Of a stretch of DNA of 64,000 nt, positions 54,349 to 64,000 are shown piece after piece. Origin of the DNA: an uncultured Burkholderiales bacterium (lineage in GTDB: Bacteria > Pseudomonadota > Gammaproteobacteria > Burkholderiales > Burkholderiaceae_C); assembly GCA_945952065.1 (NCBI GenBank), contig CAMFGY010000029.1, positions 1 through 64,000 of the forward strand. Direction: 5' to 3'. The notes below the pieces were generated by a model. It ran no database searches, was not told where the DNA came from, and worked only from the letters and a program-made list of their open reading frames with translations. The position numbers were made by a program, and so were the translations under genes. Numbering within the stretch: position 1 is the first letter of the stretch; each line of letters opens with the position of its first letter.

Positions 54349-55146
54349 TCAGTTGGCGAACTTGTAATCGGTCTTGGCCTTGCTGCGCAGCTCTTGCTGG
54401 AAGGCGCCGATCTTTTGCTGGTTCAGGCGTTGCACGATTTGACCCTTGACGTCGTCAAAGGCGGGGAACTGTGCTTCGCGGCTGTCTTCCAGCTTGATGA
54501 TGTGATAGCCGAATTGCGACTTCACCGGCTCCTGGGTCATTTCGCCCTTTTGCAGCTTGGCCAGGGCTTCGGTGAATTCCTTCACGTAGCTGTTGCCATT
54601 GGCCCAGTCCAGATCGCCACCATTGGCGGCCGAGCCAGGGTCTTTGGAGTTCTTGGTGGCGAGGTCTTCAAACTTGGCGCCGCCTTTGATCTGGGCGATC
54701 AGGGCCTTGGCTTCGTCTTCCTTTTCCACCAGGATGTGGCGAGCGCGGTATTCCTGGCCGCTGTTTTGGGCCTTGAACTTGTCGTACTCGGCCTTGGCGT
54801 CGGCATCGCTGACGGGGTTCTTCTTGGCAAAGTCAGCAAACAGTTCGCGGATCAGGATGCTTTGACGCGCCATTTCCATCTGAGCCTTGTAGTCGGCGCT
54901 GGCAGGGATGCCGCGCTTTTCTGCTTCTTGCAAAAAGATCTCGCGCAGCACGACTTCGTCCTTGACCTGGGCTTCCAGTTCAGGGGTGCGTTGCTGCTGG
55001 CCACTCTTGGTGACCTGGGCAATCAGCTGCTCGGCGCGGGCCTTGGGCACCGGCTTGCCATTGACGATGGCGATGTTTTGCGCGCTGGCCGACAGGGGCA
55101 GCAAGGCGGCGGACAAGGCCACAACGGCGAACAAATTCTTCTTCAT
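54349..55146 (-). CDS. Periplasmic parvulin-type peptidyl-prolyl isomerase
   Basis: 265 residues. Signal peptide to SASAQ, a helical N-terminal chaperone part, then a parvulin domain: YRARHILVEKEDEAKALIAQ, DLDWANGNSYVKEFTEAL and SQFGYHIIKLEDSREAQFP. It assists folding of envelope proteins, like PpiC/PrsA. It follows bolA on the same strand, separated by a terminator. Confidence 0.93.
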   Translation of the reverse strand: MKKNLFAVVALSAALLPLSASAQNIAIVNGKPVPKARAEQLIAQVTKSGQQQRTPELEAQVKDEVVLREIFLQEAEKRGIPASADYKAQMEMARQSILIRELFADFAKKNPVSDADAKAEYDKFKAQNSGQEYRARHILVEKEDEAKALIAQIKGGAKFEDLATKNSKDPGSAANGGDLDWANGNSYVKEFTEALAKLQKGEMTQEPVKSQFGYHIIKLEDSREAQFPAFDDVKGQIVQRLNQQKIGAFQQELRSKAKTDYKFAN

Positions 55147-55168
55147 GGAGATGGCGCTTTATGAGGCT

Positions 55169-55193
55169 AAAAAAATGGCGCCTGTGAGGGCGC
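55169..55193 (-). terminator. Terminator after bolA
   Basis: A 5-bp GC stem (55189-55193 with 55178-55182) is followed on the minus strand by seven Ts (55175-55169). Confidence 0.55.
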
Positions 55194-55227
55194 TGATTGA
55201 TCAGGATGTGGAGCGGATTTGCTGGTT

Positions 55228-55506
55228 TCAGGCTTCGTCCGGCGCGCGGGCATCGACCGCCAGCGCATGGATGCCCTGCTGCATCAACTCTGCCAGGCAA
55301 TGATATACGAGGCGATGACGTGCCACTCGGTTAAGCCCTGTAAAGCGGGCGCTGACGATGCTCAGGCTGTAGTGGCCGCCTTCTTTGGCGCCTGCATGGC
55401 CGGCATGCAGATGGCTGTCGTCTTGCAACTTCAGCGACAAGGGTTCCAGGCCTGCGCGCAGCCGGGCCTCGATGTCGGCCAGCGATGCTTTGGGGCTGCT
55501 GCTCAT
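55228..55506 (-). CDS. BolA family protein
   Basis: 92 residues. The BolA pattern is DDSHLHAGHAGAKEGGHYSLSI, then FTGLNRVARHRLVYHCL, with conserved His for iron-sulfur sharing with monothiol glutaredoxin. The start overlaps the yciB stop by 4 bp (ATGA), so the two are translationally coupled. Confidence 0.93.
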   Translation of the reverse strand: MSSSPKASLADIEARLRAGLEPLSLKLQDDSHLHAGHAGAKEGGHYSLSIVSARFTGLNRVARHRLVYHCLAELMQQGIHALAVDARAPDEA

Positions 55507-56177
55507 GGTTGTTGGCCCTTCTTTTCTTCTGAGTCTTTGCTGGCGCCTTCGCCTTCAGCGGCGGGCTCAGGCAGGTGGCGACTCAGGTAAAAACCTTGTG
55601 CCACGGTGAAGACCACGATCAATCCAATGGTGCCGAAGGCCTTGAAGCTGGCCCAAGTCGAGGTCGAGAAGCTGTAGGCCACATAGATATTGAGCACCCC
55701 CATAAAGGCAAAGAACAGCACCCAGGCACGGTTCAGGTTTTGCCACACTTCAGTGGGCAAGGCGAGTTCAGCGCCCAGCATGGCCTTGATCAGGTTCTTG
55801 CCCCAAAACACCTGCGAGGCCCAGAACACCAGCGCCGAGGCCCAGTACAAGCCGGTGGGCTTCCACTTGATGAAGGTTTCGTTATGGAACCAGACGGTGG
55901 CGCCGCCCAGCGTGACCACCAAGCCCAGGCTGATCCAAAGCATCAGGTCGATCTTCTTGCCTTGCAGCTTGATGACCAGGGCTTGCAGCAATGTGGCCAC
56001 CATGACGACCAAGGTCGAAAGCAGCACCGGGCCTTCGTCCAAGCCCACCACGCCGCCGGAGACCATGAAGCCGAAATGTTCGCTGGCAAAAGCGGCGGCC
56101 CACTCCTTGTGCGATTCCGCGTATTTGAAAGTGCCGAAGAACAGGATCAGCGGCAAAAAGTCGAGCAAGAGCTTCAT
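55503..56177 (-). CDS. yciB: YciB-type inner-membrane septation protein
   Basis: 224 residues, about five membrane segments. MKLLLDFLPLILFFGTFKYA, the FIKWKPTGLYWASALVFW segment and NRAWVLFFAFMGVLNIYVAY are family features. YciB is linked to cell envelope and division. A charged extension after residue ~200 (EPAAEGEGASKDSEEKKG) is longer than in E. coli. Confidence 0.94.
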   Translation of the reverse strand: MKLLLDFLPLILFFGTFKYAESHKEWAAAFASEHFGFMVSGGVVGLDEGPVLLSTLVVMVATLLQALVIKLQGKKIDLMLWISLGLVVTLGGATVWFHNETFIKWKPTGLYWASALVFWASQVFWGKNLIKAMLGAELALPTEVWQNLNRAWVLFFAFMGVLNIYVAYSFSTSTWASFKAFGTIGLIVVFTVAQGFYLSRHLPEPAAEGEGASKDSEEKKGQQP

Positions 56178-56257
56178 GCAAAGGGCGAAAGTGAAAAGGG
56201 GTCAGCAGGATGAACAGGTGCAAACACGCGCCCGGGCGGTCGTGACCCACAAGGCCC

Positions 56258-56674
56258 TCAGGGTTCGGAGCCGAAGTCTATCGCAGCGGAGTTGATGCAA
56301 AAGCGCTCGCCGGTGGGCTCAGGGCCGTCGGGGAAGACGTGTCCCAGGTGCGAGCCGCACTGGTTGCAGCGCACCTCCACGCGCACCATGCCGTGCGAGT
56401 GATCGATGACGCGCTCGATCACTTCGGCATTGATGGGCGCCCAGTAGCTGGGCCAGCCGCAGCCGGCGTCGAATTTGGTGTCCGGTTCGAACAGGGGCGT
56501 GCCGCAGCCCACGCATTTGTACAGGCCGTTCTTTTCAAAATGGTCCCAGTACTTGCCGGTGAAAGCCCGTTCGGTGCCGGCGTGGCGGGTGACTTGGTAT
56601 TGCATCGGGTCCAACTCGGCGCGCCATTGGGCGTCGGTTTTCTGGACCGGGTATTTTTTATCGCTCTCGTTCAT
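56258..56674 (-). CDS. msrB: Peptide-methionine (R)-S-oxide reductase
   Basis: 138 residues. Two CxxC zinc pairs (CVGCG and [10 protein letters not shown]), the GCGWPSYW segment and the catalytic Cys in [11 protein letters not shown] are present. It repairs the R form of oxidised methionine. The start overlaps the selO stop by 4 bp, a frequent selO-msrB pairing that suggests a shared redox role. Confidence 0.96.
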   Translation of the reverse strand: MNESDKKYPVQKTDAQWRAELDPMQYQVTRHAGTERAFTGKYWDHFEKNGLYKCVGCGTPLFEPDTKFDAGCGWPSYWAPINAEVIERVIDHSHGMVRVEVRCNQCGSHLGHVFPDGPEPTGERFCINSAAIDFGSEP

Positions 56675-58191
56675 GATGAACAGCTGACCTCCAGAGTTTG
56701 TGCCCAGTCGGGCGCGAGTGCGGTATCACTGGGCCGCTCTGCTTCGTCGTAGGGGCGCTGCAAAACTTTCAGCAGGCGCTGGGTTTCGCTGAAGTCGCCC
56801 TGCTGAGCTTGGCGAATGGCGATTTCGGCCAGATGCTTGCGCAGCACCACGGCCGGGTTGACGCCGCGCATGCGGGCGGCTCGCTCGGCGTCGTCACTGG
56901 CCTCCACCTGCAGCCGAGCCCGGTAGCGCTGCAGCCAGGCCGCCAAGGCTTCGCGGTCGATGAAAAGGTCCCGCAAATGCGCGGGGTCTTCGCTGGCCGT
57001 CACGGCACTCAGGCGCCGGAACGATTGGGTGTAGTCCGCTCGCGAGGCGGCCATCAGGCGCAGCCAGTCGTCGATCAGTTGGCGGTCCTCGTCTTGCGCG
57101 GTTTGCAGGCCTAGCTTGGCACGCATGCGGCGCAGCAGGCCTTGGGCAAACTCGGTCTTGTAGGGTTCCAACGCTTGTAGCAGGGCCTCACCGGCGGCTT
57201 CGCGCGGGCCGGGCATCAAGGGCATGAAGGCCTGGGCCAGCGCATGCAGATTCCAAAACGCGATATTGGGCTGGCGCGCAAAGGCATAACGGCCTTGGCC
57301 ATCGGAATGGTTGCAAATGTGACCGGGGTCAAAACCGTCCATGAAGCCAAAGGGGCCGTAATCCAGGGTCAGGCCCAGCATCGACATATTGTCGGTATTC
57401 ATCACGCCGTGGCAAAAGCCCACCGCCTGCCAGTCTGCAATCAGGCTTGCGGTTTGCGTGGCGACGCGCTCCAACAGCGCGGCATAGGGCGACGATGCGG
57501 CCTGGCACTCGGGCGCATGGTGCTGGATGAAGAAGTCTGCGAGGCGGCGCAAGGCCTCATGTTGATCGGTATGCGCAAAGTGTTCAAAGTGGCCGAAGCG
57601 CAGGAAGCTGGGCGCAATGCGGGTGACGATGGCGGCTGTTTCCAGGCGCTCGCGGCGCACGGGCAAATCACTGGCGCTCAGGCACAGCGCACGCGTGGTT
57701 GGGATGCCCAGGCCGGCCATGGCTTCTGAGCAGAGGAACTCGCGGATCGATGAACGCAGCACCGCCCGGCCATCGCCCATGCGGGAGTAGGGCGTGATGC
57801 CGGCGCCTTTGAGCTGAATTTCCAGCGCGCCCTGGGGCGTGGCGACTTCGCCCAGCAGATGCGCCCGCCCATCACCCAGCTGACCGGCCCAGACGCCGAA
57901 CTGGTGGCCGCTGTAGACCGTGGCCATGGGGCGCATGCCCGGCCACTGGGCATTGCCGCTGAAGACTTGCAGGGCTTGCCAATCCTCGCGCTCCCACCAA
58001 TCACTGGGCCAGCCCAGTTGCTCGGCGCAGCCGGGGCTGTGGGCGACCCAGCGTGGCGAGGGCATGCCTTGCGGCGGCAGCTCAGTGAAGAAGGCGGGCC
58101 CCAAGGCCGCAAACCGATTCAACCAATTGCCGGGTGCTGCGGCGGGGGGCGAGGCGGGGTCAGGGCTGGCGGGGGCGGAGTCAGAAGGCAT
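56671..58191 (-). CDS. selO: Protein adenylyltransferase SelO
   Basis: 506 residues or so from ATG 58191. The pseudokinase core is recognisable: [21 protein letters not shown], then [40 protein letters not shown] and [16 protein letters not shown]. SelO transfers AMP from ATP to Ser/Thr/Tyr of target proteins in redox control. The C terminus reads EVSCSS, keeping one Cys of the usual CxxC/CxxU site. A Pro/Ala-rich N-terminal extension is present; the frame remains open to 58281. Confidence 0.94.
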   Translation of the reverse strand: MPSDSAPASPDPASPPAAAPGNWLNRFAALGPAFFTELPPQGMPSPRWVAHSPGCAEQLGWPSDWWEREDWQALQVFSGNAQWPGMRPMATVYSGHQFGVWAGQLGDGRAHLLGEVATPQGALEIQLKGAGITPYSRMGDGRAVLRSSIREFLCSEAMAGLGIPTTRALCLSASDLPVRRERLETAAIVTRIAPSFLRFGHFEHFAHTDQHEALRRLADFFIQHHAPECQAASSPYAALLERVATQTASLIADWQAVGFCHGVMNTDNMSMLGLTLDYGPFGFMDGFDPGHICNHSDGQGRYAFARQPNIAFWNLHALAQAFMPLMPGPREAAGEALLQALEPYKTEFAQGLLRRMRAKLGLQTAQDEDRQLIDDWLRLMAASRADYTQSFRRLSAVTASEDPAHLRDLFIDREALAAWLQRYRARLQVEASDDAERAARMRGVNPAVVLRKHLAEIAIRQAQQGDFSETQRLLKVLQRPYDEAERPSDTALAPDWAQTLEVSCSS

Positions 58192-58450
58192 CGCGGCAGT
58201 GTAGCGAGCGCCTCTGGGCCTTGTGGTTCTGGGGGTTTTACCGCGCCAAGGCCTTGGGGGCTTGTTGGTGCAGGCTGGCATTTGCTGGCGTCTGCTGGTA
58301 TTTGCTGGCGCGGGCGATGTGAATTGTTGACGCCCAAAGCATCAAACTGCGGCGCGGGGACGGGCACTCGCCGCCTATACTTTTTGGCCGCCCACGCTGG
58401 CCGGGTTTCTCAGGTTCAGCGCTCGTTTTTGACCTTGTTCACAGGACACG

Positions 58451-61261
58451 ATGAAACCCTTTTTGCTCAAGTCCCTCGCGCCCAGCTTGCTTGCCGTCAG
58501 CCTCTTGGCTGCTTGTGGCGGTGAGAGCTACGACACCTTGATGAGCTCGGCCAAAACGCTGCTGGACAAGGGCGATAGCAAGGCCGCCATCATTCAACTG
58601 AAGAATGCGCTGCAAAAAAGCCCCGAGGCGGGCGAGGCGCGTTATCTCTTGGGCAAAGCCTTTTTGGACGTTGGCGACCCGCGCTCGGCCGAAGTCGAGT
58701 TGCGCAAAGCCATGTCCGCCAAATATGACCCGGTGCGAGTGGCCCCGGCTTTGGCGCGCGCGCAGCTGGCCTTGCAGGCTTTCAAGCCCTTGATTGAGAC
58801 CTTTGCCGAGGCCAAGCTGGACGATGCGGCAGCGCGCGCTGATTTGCAGACGTCGCTGGCGATGGCGTATTTCAGCACCGGGGCGGTCGACAAAGCCAAC
58901 GCCGCCTTGCAAGAAGCATTCAAGGCGGTGCCCGACTTCACGCCGGCACAGCTGCTGCAGGCCCGGGTCAAGCTGCGTGATGGGGAGGTACCCGCTGCAC
59001 TGCAGATGCTGGATGCATTGCTCAAGCGCGAGCCCAAGCAGACCGATGCCTGGCGCCTGAAAGGCGAGGTGATACTGGGCGCCGTTCGGGCCGGGCAAAC
59101 CGGCTTTGACGCCAAAGAGGGCGAAGCAGCTCTGCGCCAGGCCTTGCTCTTGAATTCCGCCGATGTGGGTGCTTATGCCGGCTTGCTGAATTACTTCATT
59201 GAGAAGGGTGACTTTGAGGCCGCGGCTGCGGATCTTGAAAAGCTCAAGCAAGCCTTGCCCAAGGATCCGCAAACGTTCTATTTCGACGCACTCCTGGCGT
59301 ATTCGCGCAAAGACTATGCGGCGGCCAAGCCCCCGATTCAGCAACTGCTGCAAGTGGCGCCGGAGAGCCCGCTGGCTTTGCAGTTGGGCGGAGCCATTGA
59401 GTACGAGTTGAAAAACTACACGCAAGCGGAGGAGTGGCTGGCCAAATCTTTGAAGCTGGCACCTAACTTGTCAGCGCCACGGCGCATGTTGACGCAGATT
59501 TATTTGTTGAACGCCAGCCCGGCCAAGGCGGTGGCGGCGATTCAACCTTTGCTCTTGAGCAGCAACCCGGACGCCCAGGTCTATTCCTTGGCTGGCGAGG
59601 CCTATTTGCAAAACGGCGACAGCAAGAAGGCCGAGGGCTATTTCGCGCAAGCCGCCAAGCTCAACCCCAAGGACAGCCGCAGCCGCACGCAGCTGGTGTT
59701 GGGCAAAGCGAGCAATGCCAAGGCGGAAGAGGTGTTCGCTGACCTGAAGGCGATTTCGGACAGCGACCCCAGTTCGGTGGCGGATATCGCCATCATCCGG
59801 GCGCATTTGCAGCGCCGCGAGCTGGACAAGGCGCTCGCGGCGATCGACGTCTTGGAGCGCAAGCAACCGAAGCGGCCCATTGCGGCCAATCTGCGTGGCT
59901 TGGTGCAGTTGGCGCGCAAAGACACGGCCGGCGCGCGCCAGAATTTTGAGAAGGCCTTGAGCTTGGACCCAGGCTTTTATCCGGCGGCCGCGTTGTTGGC
60001 CTCCTTGGACATGGCCGATAAAAAGCCCGAGGCGGCCAAGGAGCGCTTTGAAACGCTGTTGAAGGCCTCGCCGAACAACGTCAAAGCCCATCTGGCCTTG
60101 ACCGAGCTGAAGGAGCTGGGCGGCGCCAGCAAGGAGGAGGTGGCCGGGCTGATCGAAAAAGCCATCAGCATGAAGCCCAGTGACGCAGCGCCGCGCGTGG
60201 CCTTGGTGGACCACCATCTGAAGCACAAAGACTTGAAAGCCGCGCAGATTGCGGCACAAAAAGGCATTGCGGCGCTGCCGGAGGCGCCGGAGCTTTTGGA
60301 GGTGCAAGGCCGGGTTCGCATGATGGCGGGTGAATACAACCAAGCCACCGAGTCTTTCAATGCCTTGGCGCGGGTGATGCCGCGTTCGCCCATGCCGCAT
60401 ATGCGAGTGGCTGAAGCCTATGTGGCACTGAAAAACCTGCCGTCGGCAACACAGAGCTTGAAGCGAGCGCTGGAGTTGGCCCCCGACTATTTGGCGGCTC
60501 GCAAGCGCTTGGGCGAGGTGCAGTTGGCGGCGGGCGACTTCAAGGCGGCGCAGGCCACGGCCGCTTTGCTGCAAAAGCAGGAGTTGGGCAAGGTCTCGGG
60601 CTTGAATCTGGACGGCGATGTGCGCGCCGCCCAAAAAGACTGGTCTGGCGCGGCCACGCAATATCGCCAAGGCTTGGCGACGGCGGGTGCCGAGGCCAAC
60701 CCTGATTTGCTCGCCGCCTTGGCCAGCAAGTTGCACCATGCTTTGCTGCAAACGCCCAACAAGCCTGAGGCGGACAAGTTCGCCAGCGGCTGGCTCAAAG
60801 ATCATCCCAAAGACGCTGTGTTCAACTTCTATTTGGGCAGCGAAGAGTTGAAGCTCGGTCAGTTTGATGTGGCGGAGTCGCGCTTTGCCCAGGTGTTGAA
60901 GCTGCAACCGGAGAACGCCCCAGCGCTGAACAATATGGCTTGGCTGTTGATGAAACAGGGCAAGCCCGGCGCTTTGGCGCTGATTGAAAAAGCCAATCAA
61001 ATTGCGCCCAAGCAGCCGGAGTTCCTGGACACCTTGTCTTTGGTCTTGGAGTCAGAGAAGCAGTTGCCCAAGGCCCTGGCCGCTCAGGTGCAGGCGCTGG
61101 AATTGCAGCCGGAAAACCACGACATGCGTTTGCGTCTGGCCAAGCTGTATTTGAAGACCGGCGACAAAACCCAGGCGAACAATGAGTTGCAGCGTTTGGC
61201 CAAGGTGGGCAAACAGTTCTCGGGCCAAGCCGAGGTGCAGCAGCTGCTGCGCACGTTGTGA
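58451..61261 (+). CDS. prsT: PrsT, PEP-CTERM system TPR-repeat lipoprotein
   Basis: 936 residues. Lipobox SLLAACGG (Cys near residue 25), then a chain of about 20 tetratricopeptide repeats (for example KGDSKAAIIQLKNALQKSPE, GEARYLLGKAFLDVGDPRSA). Length and repeat layout match the PrsT family tied to exosortase/EPS loci, where it is thought to act as an outer-membrane scaffold. It lies 10 kb from the rest of the locus, with no PrsK/PrsR two-component genes in the window. Confidence 0.93.
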   Translation: MKPFLLKSLAPSLLAVSLLAACGGESYDTLMSSAKTLLDKGDSKAAIIQLKNALQKSPEAGEARYLLGKAFLDVGDPRSAEVELRKAMSAKYDPVRVAPALARAQLALQAFKPLIETFAEAKLDDAAARADLQTSLAMAYFSTGAVDKANAALQEAFKAVPDFTPAQLLQARVKLRDGEVPAALQMLDALLKREPKQTDAWRLKGEVILGAVRAGQTGFDAKEGEAALRQALLLNSADVGAYAGLLNYFIEKGDFEAAAADLEKLKQALPKDPQTFYFDALLAYSRKDYAAAKPPIQQLLQVAPESPLALQLGGAIEYELKNYTQAEEWLAKSLKLAPNLSAPRRMLTQIYLLNASPAKAVAAIQPLLLSSNPDAQVYSLAGEAYLQNGDSKKAEGYFAQAAKLNPKDSRSRTQLVLGKASNAKAEEVFADLKAISDSDPSSVADIAIIRAHLQRRELDKALAAIDVLERKQPKRPIAANLRGLVQLARKDTAGARQNFEKALSLDPGFYPAAALLASLDMADKKPEAAKERFETLLKASPNNVKAHLALTELKELGGASKEEVAGLIEKAISMKPSDAAPRVALVDHHLKHKDLKAAQIAAQKGIAALPEAPELLEVQGRVRMMAGEYNQATESFNALARVMPRSPMPHMRVAEAYVALKNLPSATQSLKRALELAPDYLAARKRLGEVQLAAGDFKAAQATAALLQKQELGKVSGLNLDGDVRAAQKDWSGAATQYRQGLATAGAEANPDLLAALASKLHHALLQTPNKPEADKFASGWLKDHPKDAVFNFYLGSEELKLGQFDVAESRFAQVLKLQPENAPALNNMAWLLMKQGKPGALALIEKANQIAPKQPEFLDTLSLVLESEKQLPKALAAQVQALELQPENHDMRLRLAKLYLKTGDKTQANNELQRLAKVGKQFSGQAEVQQLLRTL

Positions 61262-61281
61262 TTCAGCCTGAAGGCTGAGCC

Positions 61282-62628
61282 TCAGCCCTGCTTTGCAGAC
61301 CCGCGGCTTGGGCGCCCTGGCGTGCTGTCGCTGACGCTGACGTTGACGCTGGTGCCCGCTTGCAGCCAGGCCAGGATTTGTTGGCTGACTTGCGGGTCTT
61401 TGAGCAGGGCCATGTGGTTCATGCCCTCGAAGACCCGCTGCGCTGAGGGCGCAAACGCCAAGCAGCGGTGCGCATCGCTGTGTTGGCCGAGCGCGCTGTG
61501 CAAGGGAACCAGTCCATCGCCAATCAATGAATGGGCCAAGCTGGCCCCGCGAGGCGCCAAGGTGGCGGCCACGGCAAAGCAGTTCACGCCGGCAGGCAAG
61601 GGCGTGAAGCGCCGCGCGTCGGCCTTGCGCTGGAAGCGATCATTGCCGCGCCAGTCTTCATCCCGCACAAAGCCGTGGCGGAGGTCGGTGATGCCGGCAC
61701 TGCGCAGATGGCCGAGCTTGGCCAAAGGGGCAGTGAACGGGGTGCTGGCCAAGATGACGTCGACCCAATTGCCGGCCCGCTCCAAGGGCGCGCCATGGTG
61801 AGGTGTGCCCAGAAACACGATGTTCTTCAGCAAAGGCCGCCAGCTCAAGCCTTGCTCGGTGGCGATATGGCAAGCGCTGCGGGCCAGCAGCCCGCCCATG
61901 CTGTGCGCAATGATGCTGATCTCCTGCAAGGGCACGGGCCATTGCGCTTGCAATGCCTGCAATTGCTGGGCCAGTGTCTGGCCGTTTTGCGAGATGTGCA
62001 GGCCCGAGTTGTAGCGCACATAGAGGGGGCAATAGCCCAGCGCCTCCGCCAGACTGAGCTCGGCCGTGTCCGGCGGATCTTGGAGGCGACCGCCCCAATG
62101 CAGTTCGTTCATGCAAAGACCATGCACCAGCAGCAAGATCTTGCTGTGTGGGGGCATGTCGGGCGGTAAGCGTGGCGGCAAGTGCGGCGGACGATGTTCT
62201 TCTGTCAGCGACTGTCCCCGCCAGCGCAGACTCATGCCCAAGGCCAGGGGGTTGTGTGTGGCTTGCAAATGGTCGCCCATCACGCCGTTCAGCGCGGCCA
62301 GCCCGGCGGCGCGCTGGGGGCTGTCTTCGCCTCTGTGTGCCGGCTCGTCTGGAGGGAGCAGCGATTCAAGCTGCCGCAGTGAAAGGTCCAGACCCTTGCC
62401 GACCCAGTGATTGATGCCCCGAACGCTTCGGTAAGCCAGGCCGGTGATGCCGCGGGCTTGGCCGGCTTGAGGGCCACCGGGCAGACCCAAACGATCCCAG
62501 ATTGACTGGTGAACGCCTTCCACCATGCGAGTGACGCCGGCCGTGGCTTGGGTGGCAAGCTGAGCCATGCCACGCAAATCAGAGGGCCGCAGATGTCGGG
62601 TGCGTGGCTTCGGAGGAAGTGCAGTCAT
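61282..62628 (-). CDS. Alpha/beta hydrolase, PGAP1-like esterase/lipase
   Basis: 448 residues from ATG 62628; ATG 62670 is an alternative and neither start has a strong ribosome binding site. LLLVHGLCMNELHW forms the oxyanion strand, IIAHSMGGLLARSA carries the nucleophile Ser (GxSxG) and FLGTPHHGAPLERAGN is typical of PGAP1/lipase-type hydrolases. A helical N-terminal region of ~100 residues precedes the fold. No signal peptide is evident. Substrate unknown. Confidence 0.88.
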   Translation of the reverse strand: MTALPPKPRTRHLRPSDLRGMAQLATQATAGVTRMVEGVHQSIWDRLGLPGGPQAGQARGITGLAYRSVRGINHWVGKGLDLSLRQLESLLPPDEPAHRGEDSPQRAAGLAALNGVMGDHLQATHNPLALGMSLRWRGQSLTEEHRPPHLPPRLPPDMPPHSKILLLVHGLCMNELHWGGRLQDPPDTAELSLAEALGYCPLYVRYNSGLHISQNGQTLAQQLQALQAQWPVPLQEISIIAHSMGGLLARSACHIATEQGLSWRPLLKNIVFLGTPHHGAPLERAGNWVDVILASTPFTAPLAKLGHLRSAGITDLRHGFVRDEDWRGNDRFQRKADARRFTPLPAGVNCFAVAATLAPRGASLAHSLIGDGLVPLHSALGQHSDAHRCLAFAPSAQRVFEGMNHMALLKDPQVSQQILAWLQAGTSVNVSVSDSTPGRPSRGSAKQG

Positions 62629-62779
62629 GGCCTTGGCCCCCAGTTTGAATGCGCCTTGAGCGTGCGGCATTGTGGGGCCGCGGGAGCGCGCTTGTCGCTT
62701 GGATTTGCTAGGGGCGCAGGTCTATTGCCTTTTTGCCGAAGTGTGGTGTCGCCTGGCCTGACCTTGGCCTTCGCTCTGC

Positions 62780-63706
62780 TCAAGTCATCAAGGTCAGCAG
62801 GGCAAAGCTGGCCAGCACAAAAGCGATGCTGCTGATGTTGAGCACGGCCAGCACAAAAGCGCGCGGCAAGGTGCTCCACCAACGGGTTCGATAGACGCGT
62901 TGCAAGGCAATCAAGGGATAGACCACCGCCGCCACCACCCCGAGCAGGGTCAGCGGCGTCCAGTTGATCAGCAGCAGCAACATCATGGCGAACCAAAAGG
63001 CGTGCAAGTGCAGCGCGAAAATCATGTGCTCGGTGTAGTGCAAGCCTTTGTCCCAAAACAGCAGCTTGAGCCAGACCGCAAAGCAAGGCAGCAGCACAAA
63101 CATGGTGGCGCCCAAGTTGTTGAGGGCGCGTTCGGTCAGCTGCAGCATTTCCTTGACCAGGCTGGCGCTGTCCAGTGTGAGGCGGCGCTCCAGCCGTTTG
63201 CACATGCTTTCGGGCAGCTTTTCGCAAAAGAACACGCCATCTTTCATGCCGGCCCTCACCCCGGCGATACCGAGAATCTGGATGTTCTTGGTGTCGCCGT
63301 TTTTCAGGTCAATGGCGCGAGATGAGCTGGTTTTGTCGATCACCGGCGCCTCGGCCTCGATTTTTTGGCTGGTGACCATGCGCAGTGACAGCAAGGCCAA
63401 GACGCTGATCGTCAGGTACAGGCGCAGGGGCAAAACATAACGCCGCCGCCGACCGGCCAAGTATTCCAGCGTCAATTGGCCCGGCAGCAACAACAAGCGC
63501 CACAGCGTTCGCCACAAAGCGCCTTCGGTCGAGATATAGGCCCCGCCGAGCTGCTGAATGAACTCCAGCAGGCTGGGCGCGCGCAAATTGCTCTCTTGGC
63601 CACAGTCCCCACAGTACTTGGGCCTCGGCTCGGCGAAGCGGCTGCCACAGTTGGGGCAGATGTCCGGAGATGGTTTGACGGGGACCAGGGCTTGAGGAGC
63701 AGGCAT
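62780..63706 (-). CDS. DUF3667 zinc-ribbon membrane protein
   Basis: 308 residues from ATG 63706. An N-terminal zinc ribbon (CPNCGSRF ... YCGDCGQE) precedes a short amphipathic region and a membrane part with about five hydrophobic segments ([19 protein letters not shown] and C-terminal helices). This is the DUF3667 layout; function unknown. It lies upstream of and divergent from the UDP-glucose dehydrogenase gene. Confidence 0.87.
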   Translation of the reverse strand: MPAPQALVPVKPSPDICPNCGSRFAEPRPKYCGDCGQESNLRAPSLLEFIQQLGGAYISTEGALWRTLWRLLLLPGQLTLEYLAGRRRRYVLPLRLYLTISVLALLSLRMVTSQKIEAEAPVIDKTSSSRAIDLKNGDTKNIQILGIAGVRAGMKDGVFFCEKLPESMCKRLERRLTLDSASLVKEMLQLTERALNNLGATMFVLLPCFAVWLKLLFWDKGLHYTEHMIFALHLHAFWFAMMLLLLINWTPLTLLGVVAAVVYPLIALQRVYRTRWWSTLPRAFVLAVLNISSIAFVLASFALLTLMT

Positions 63707-63904
63707 GGCGCATTGTCCAAGCAAACCGGCCCGGCGCTTGGGCCTGCTTGGGCCTGCTCGCGCTTGGATGTTTCATGGCCGCTACACAGAGTCTTGCTAG
63801 GCTGTGCGGAATTTTGGGTCGGGCAGCGTCTTGCTCCCCAGCTCGGCACGAGCAAGCCGGGCTGGAGGGTTACCATCGCGCCATCCAGCAAAGGGAATAG
63901 AGCA

Positions 63905-64000
63905 ATGAAGGTTACCGCCATTGGCACCGGTTATGTGGGATTGGTTACCGGCGCATGTCTGGCCGAAATGGGCAACCATGTGGTGTGCCTGGATGTCAAC
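63905..64000 (+). CDS. ugd: UDP-glucose 6-dehydrogenase, N-terminal part only
   Basis: The window ends after 32 codons. The visible [20 protein letters not shown] contains the NAD-binding GxGYVG motif that opens UDP-glucose 6-dehydrogenases. The product UDP-glucuronate is the substrate of the 4-epimerase at 47357. UDP-ManNAc dehydrogenase (WecC) begins similarly, so the assignment is not absolute. Confidence 0.85.
   Translation, partial: MKVTAIGTGYVGLVTGACLAEMGNHVVCLDVN

Noticed and set aside
59471-61000. 509-codon open frame on the minus strand
   Set aside because: Antisense to the TPR repeats of prsT; its own translation has no recognisable domain.
61263-61278. Terminator between prsT and the hydrolase gene
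   Set aside because: The stem tcagcc/ggctga is only 6 bp with no T run on either strand.

Overview
The window looks like chromosome of a heterotrophic betaproteobacterium of the order Burkholderiales, near the Roseateles/Rubrivivax/Leptothrix side of the order. This rests on gene content and order rather than on any search: a cysI-DUF934-cysH-cysD-cysN-cobA sulfate assimilation run, hemP with bacterioferritin, FdxA, an EpsD-E-F-G/exosortase B locus, PrsT, and two PEP-CTERM proteins. There is no rRNA, phage, insertion sequence or CRISPR array. About 60 protein genes and two tRNA genes are supported.

Layout. 1-690 holds no convincing gene. 694-4540 has a PEP-CTERM surface protein, a DUF2325 protein and a small iron cluster (hemP, bfr, bfd) with two Fur-box-like sites. 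4714-5046 has two identical tRNA-Asn(GTT) genes, each followed by its own terminator. 5041-7436 is a TonB-dependent receptor read behind a TPP (thiamin pyrophosphate) riboswitch, so it is probably a thiamin-related transporter rather than a siderophore receptor. 7516-16304 is a minus-strand electron-transfer and sulfur block: ferredoxin reductase, FdxA, CobA, CysN, CysD, CysH, DUF934, CysI and a TauE/SafE permease. CysD carries an in-frame insert whose DNA resembles an intergenic palindromic repeat nearby. 16393-23650 is mixed housekeeping (NYN/OST-HTH protein, YbiB, DUF1993, a second PEP-CTERM protein with a possible Cys-Gln thioester, a chemoreceptor, DUF971, UbiE).

24097-48364 is the main accessory region, an exopolysaccharide locus. 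Export and chain-length genes (epsD, epsE, epsF, epsG), exosortase B and its EpsI partner are followed by GDP-fucose synthesis (gmd, fcl), a flippase, a polymerase, four glycosyltransferases and an asparagine-synthase-like amidotransferase. On the opposite strand come a secreted polysaccharide lyase, a HicAB toxin-antitoxin pair, WecG and WecB, then a forward UDP-glucuronate epimerase. The flippase-to-second-glycosyltransferase stretch is much richer in A+T than the flanks, as expected for exchanged glycan genes. Together the genes predict a Wzx/Wzy-made polymer containing fucose, N-acetylmannosamine-type sugar and uronic acid, possibly amidated. PrsT (58451) and the truncated UDP-glucose dehydrogenase at the right edge belong functionally to the same system.

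48463-63706 returns to housekeeping: MBL hydrolase, peptide deformylase, a FecR/DUF6600 protein, TesA, YbbA, DUF2062, a parvulin, BolA, YciB, MsrB, SelO, PrsT, a PGAP1-like hydrolase and DUF3667. All functions are inferred from recognised family features by eye; no database search was run.
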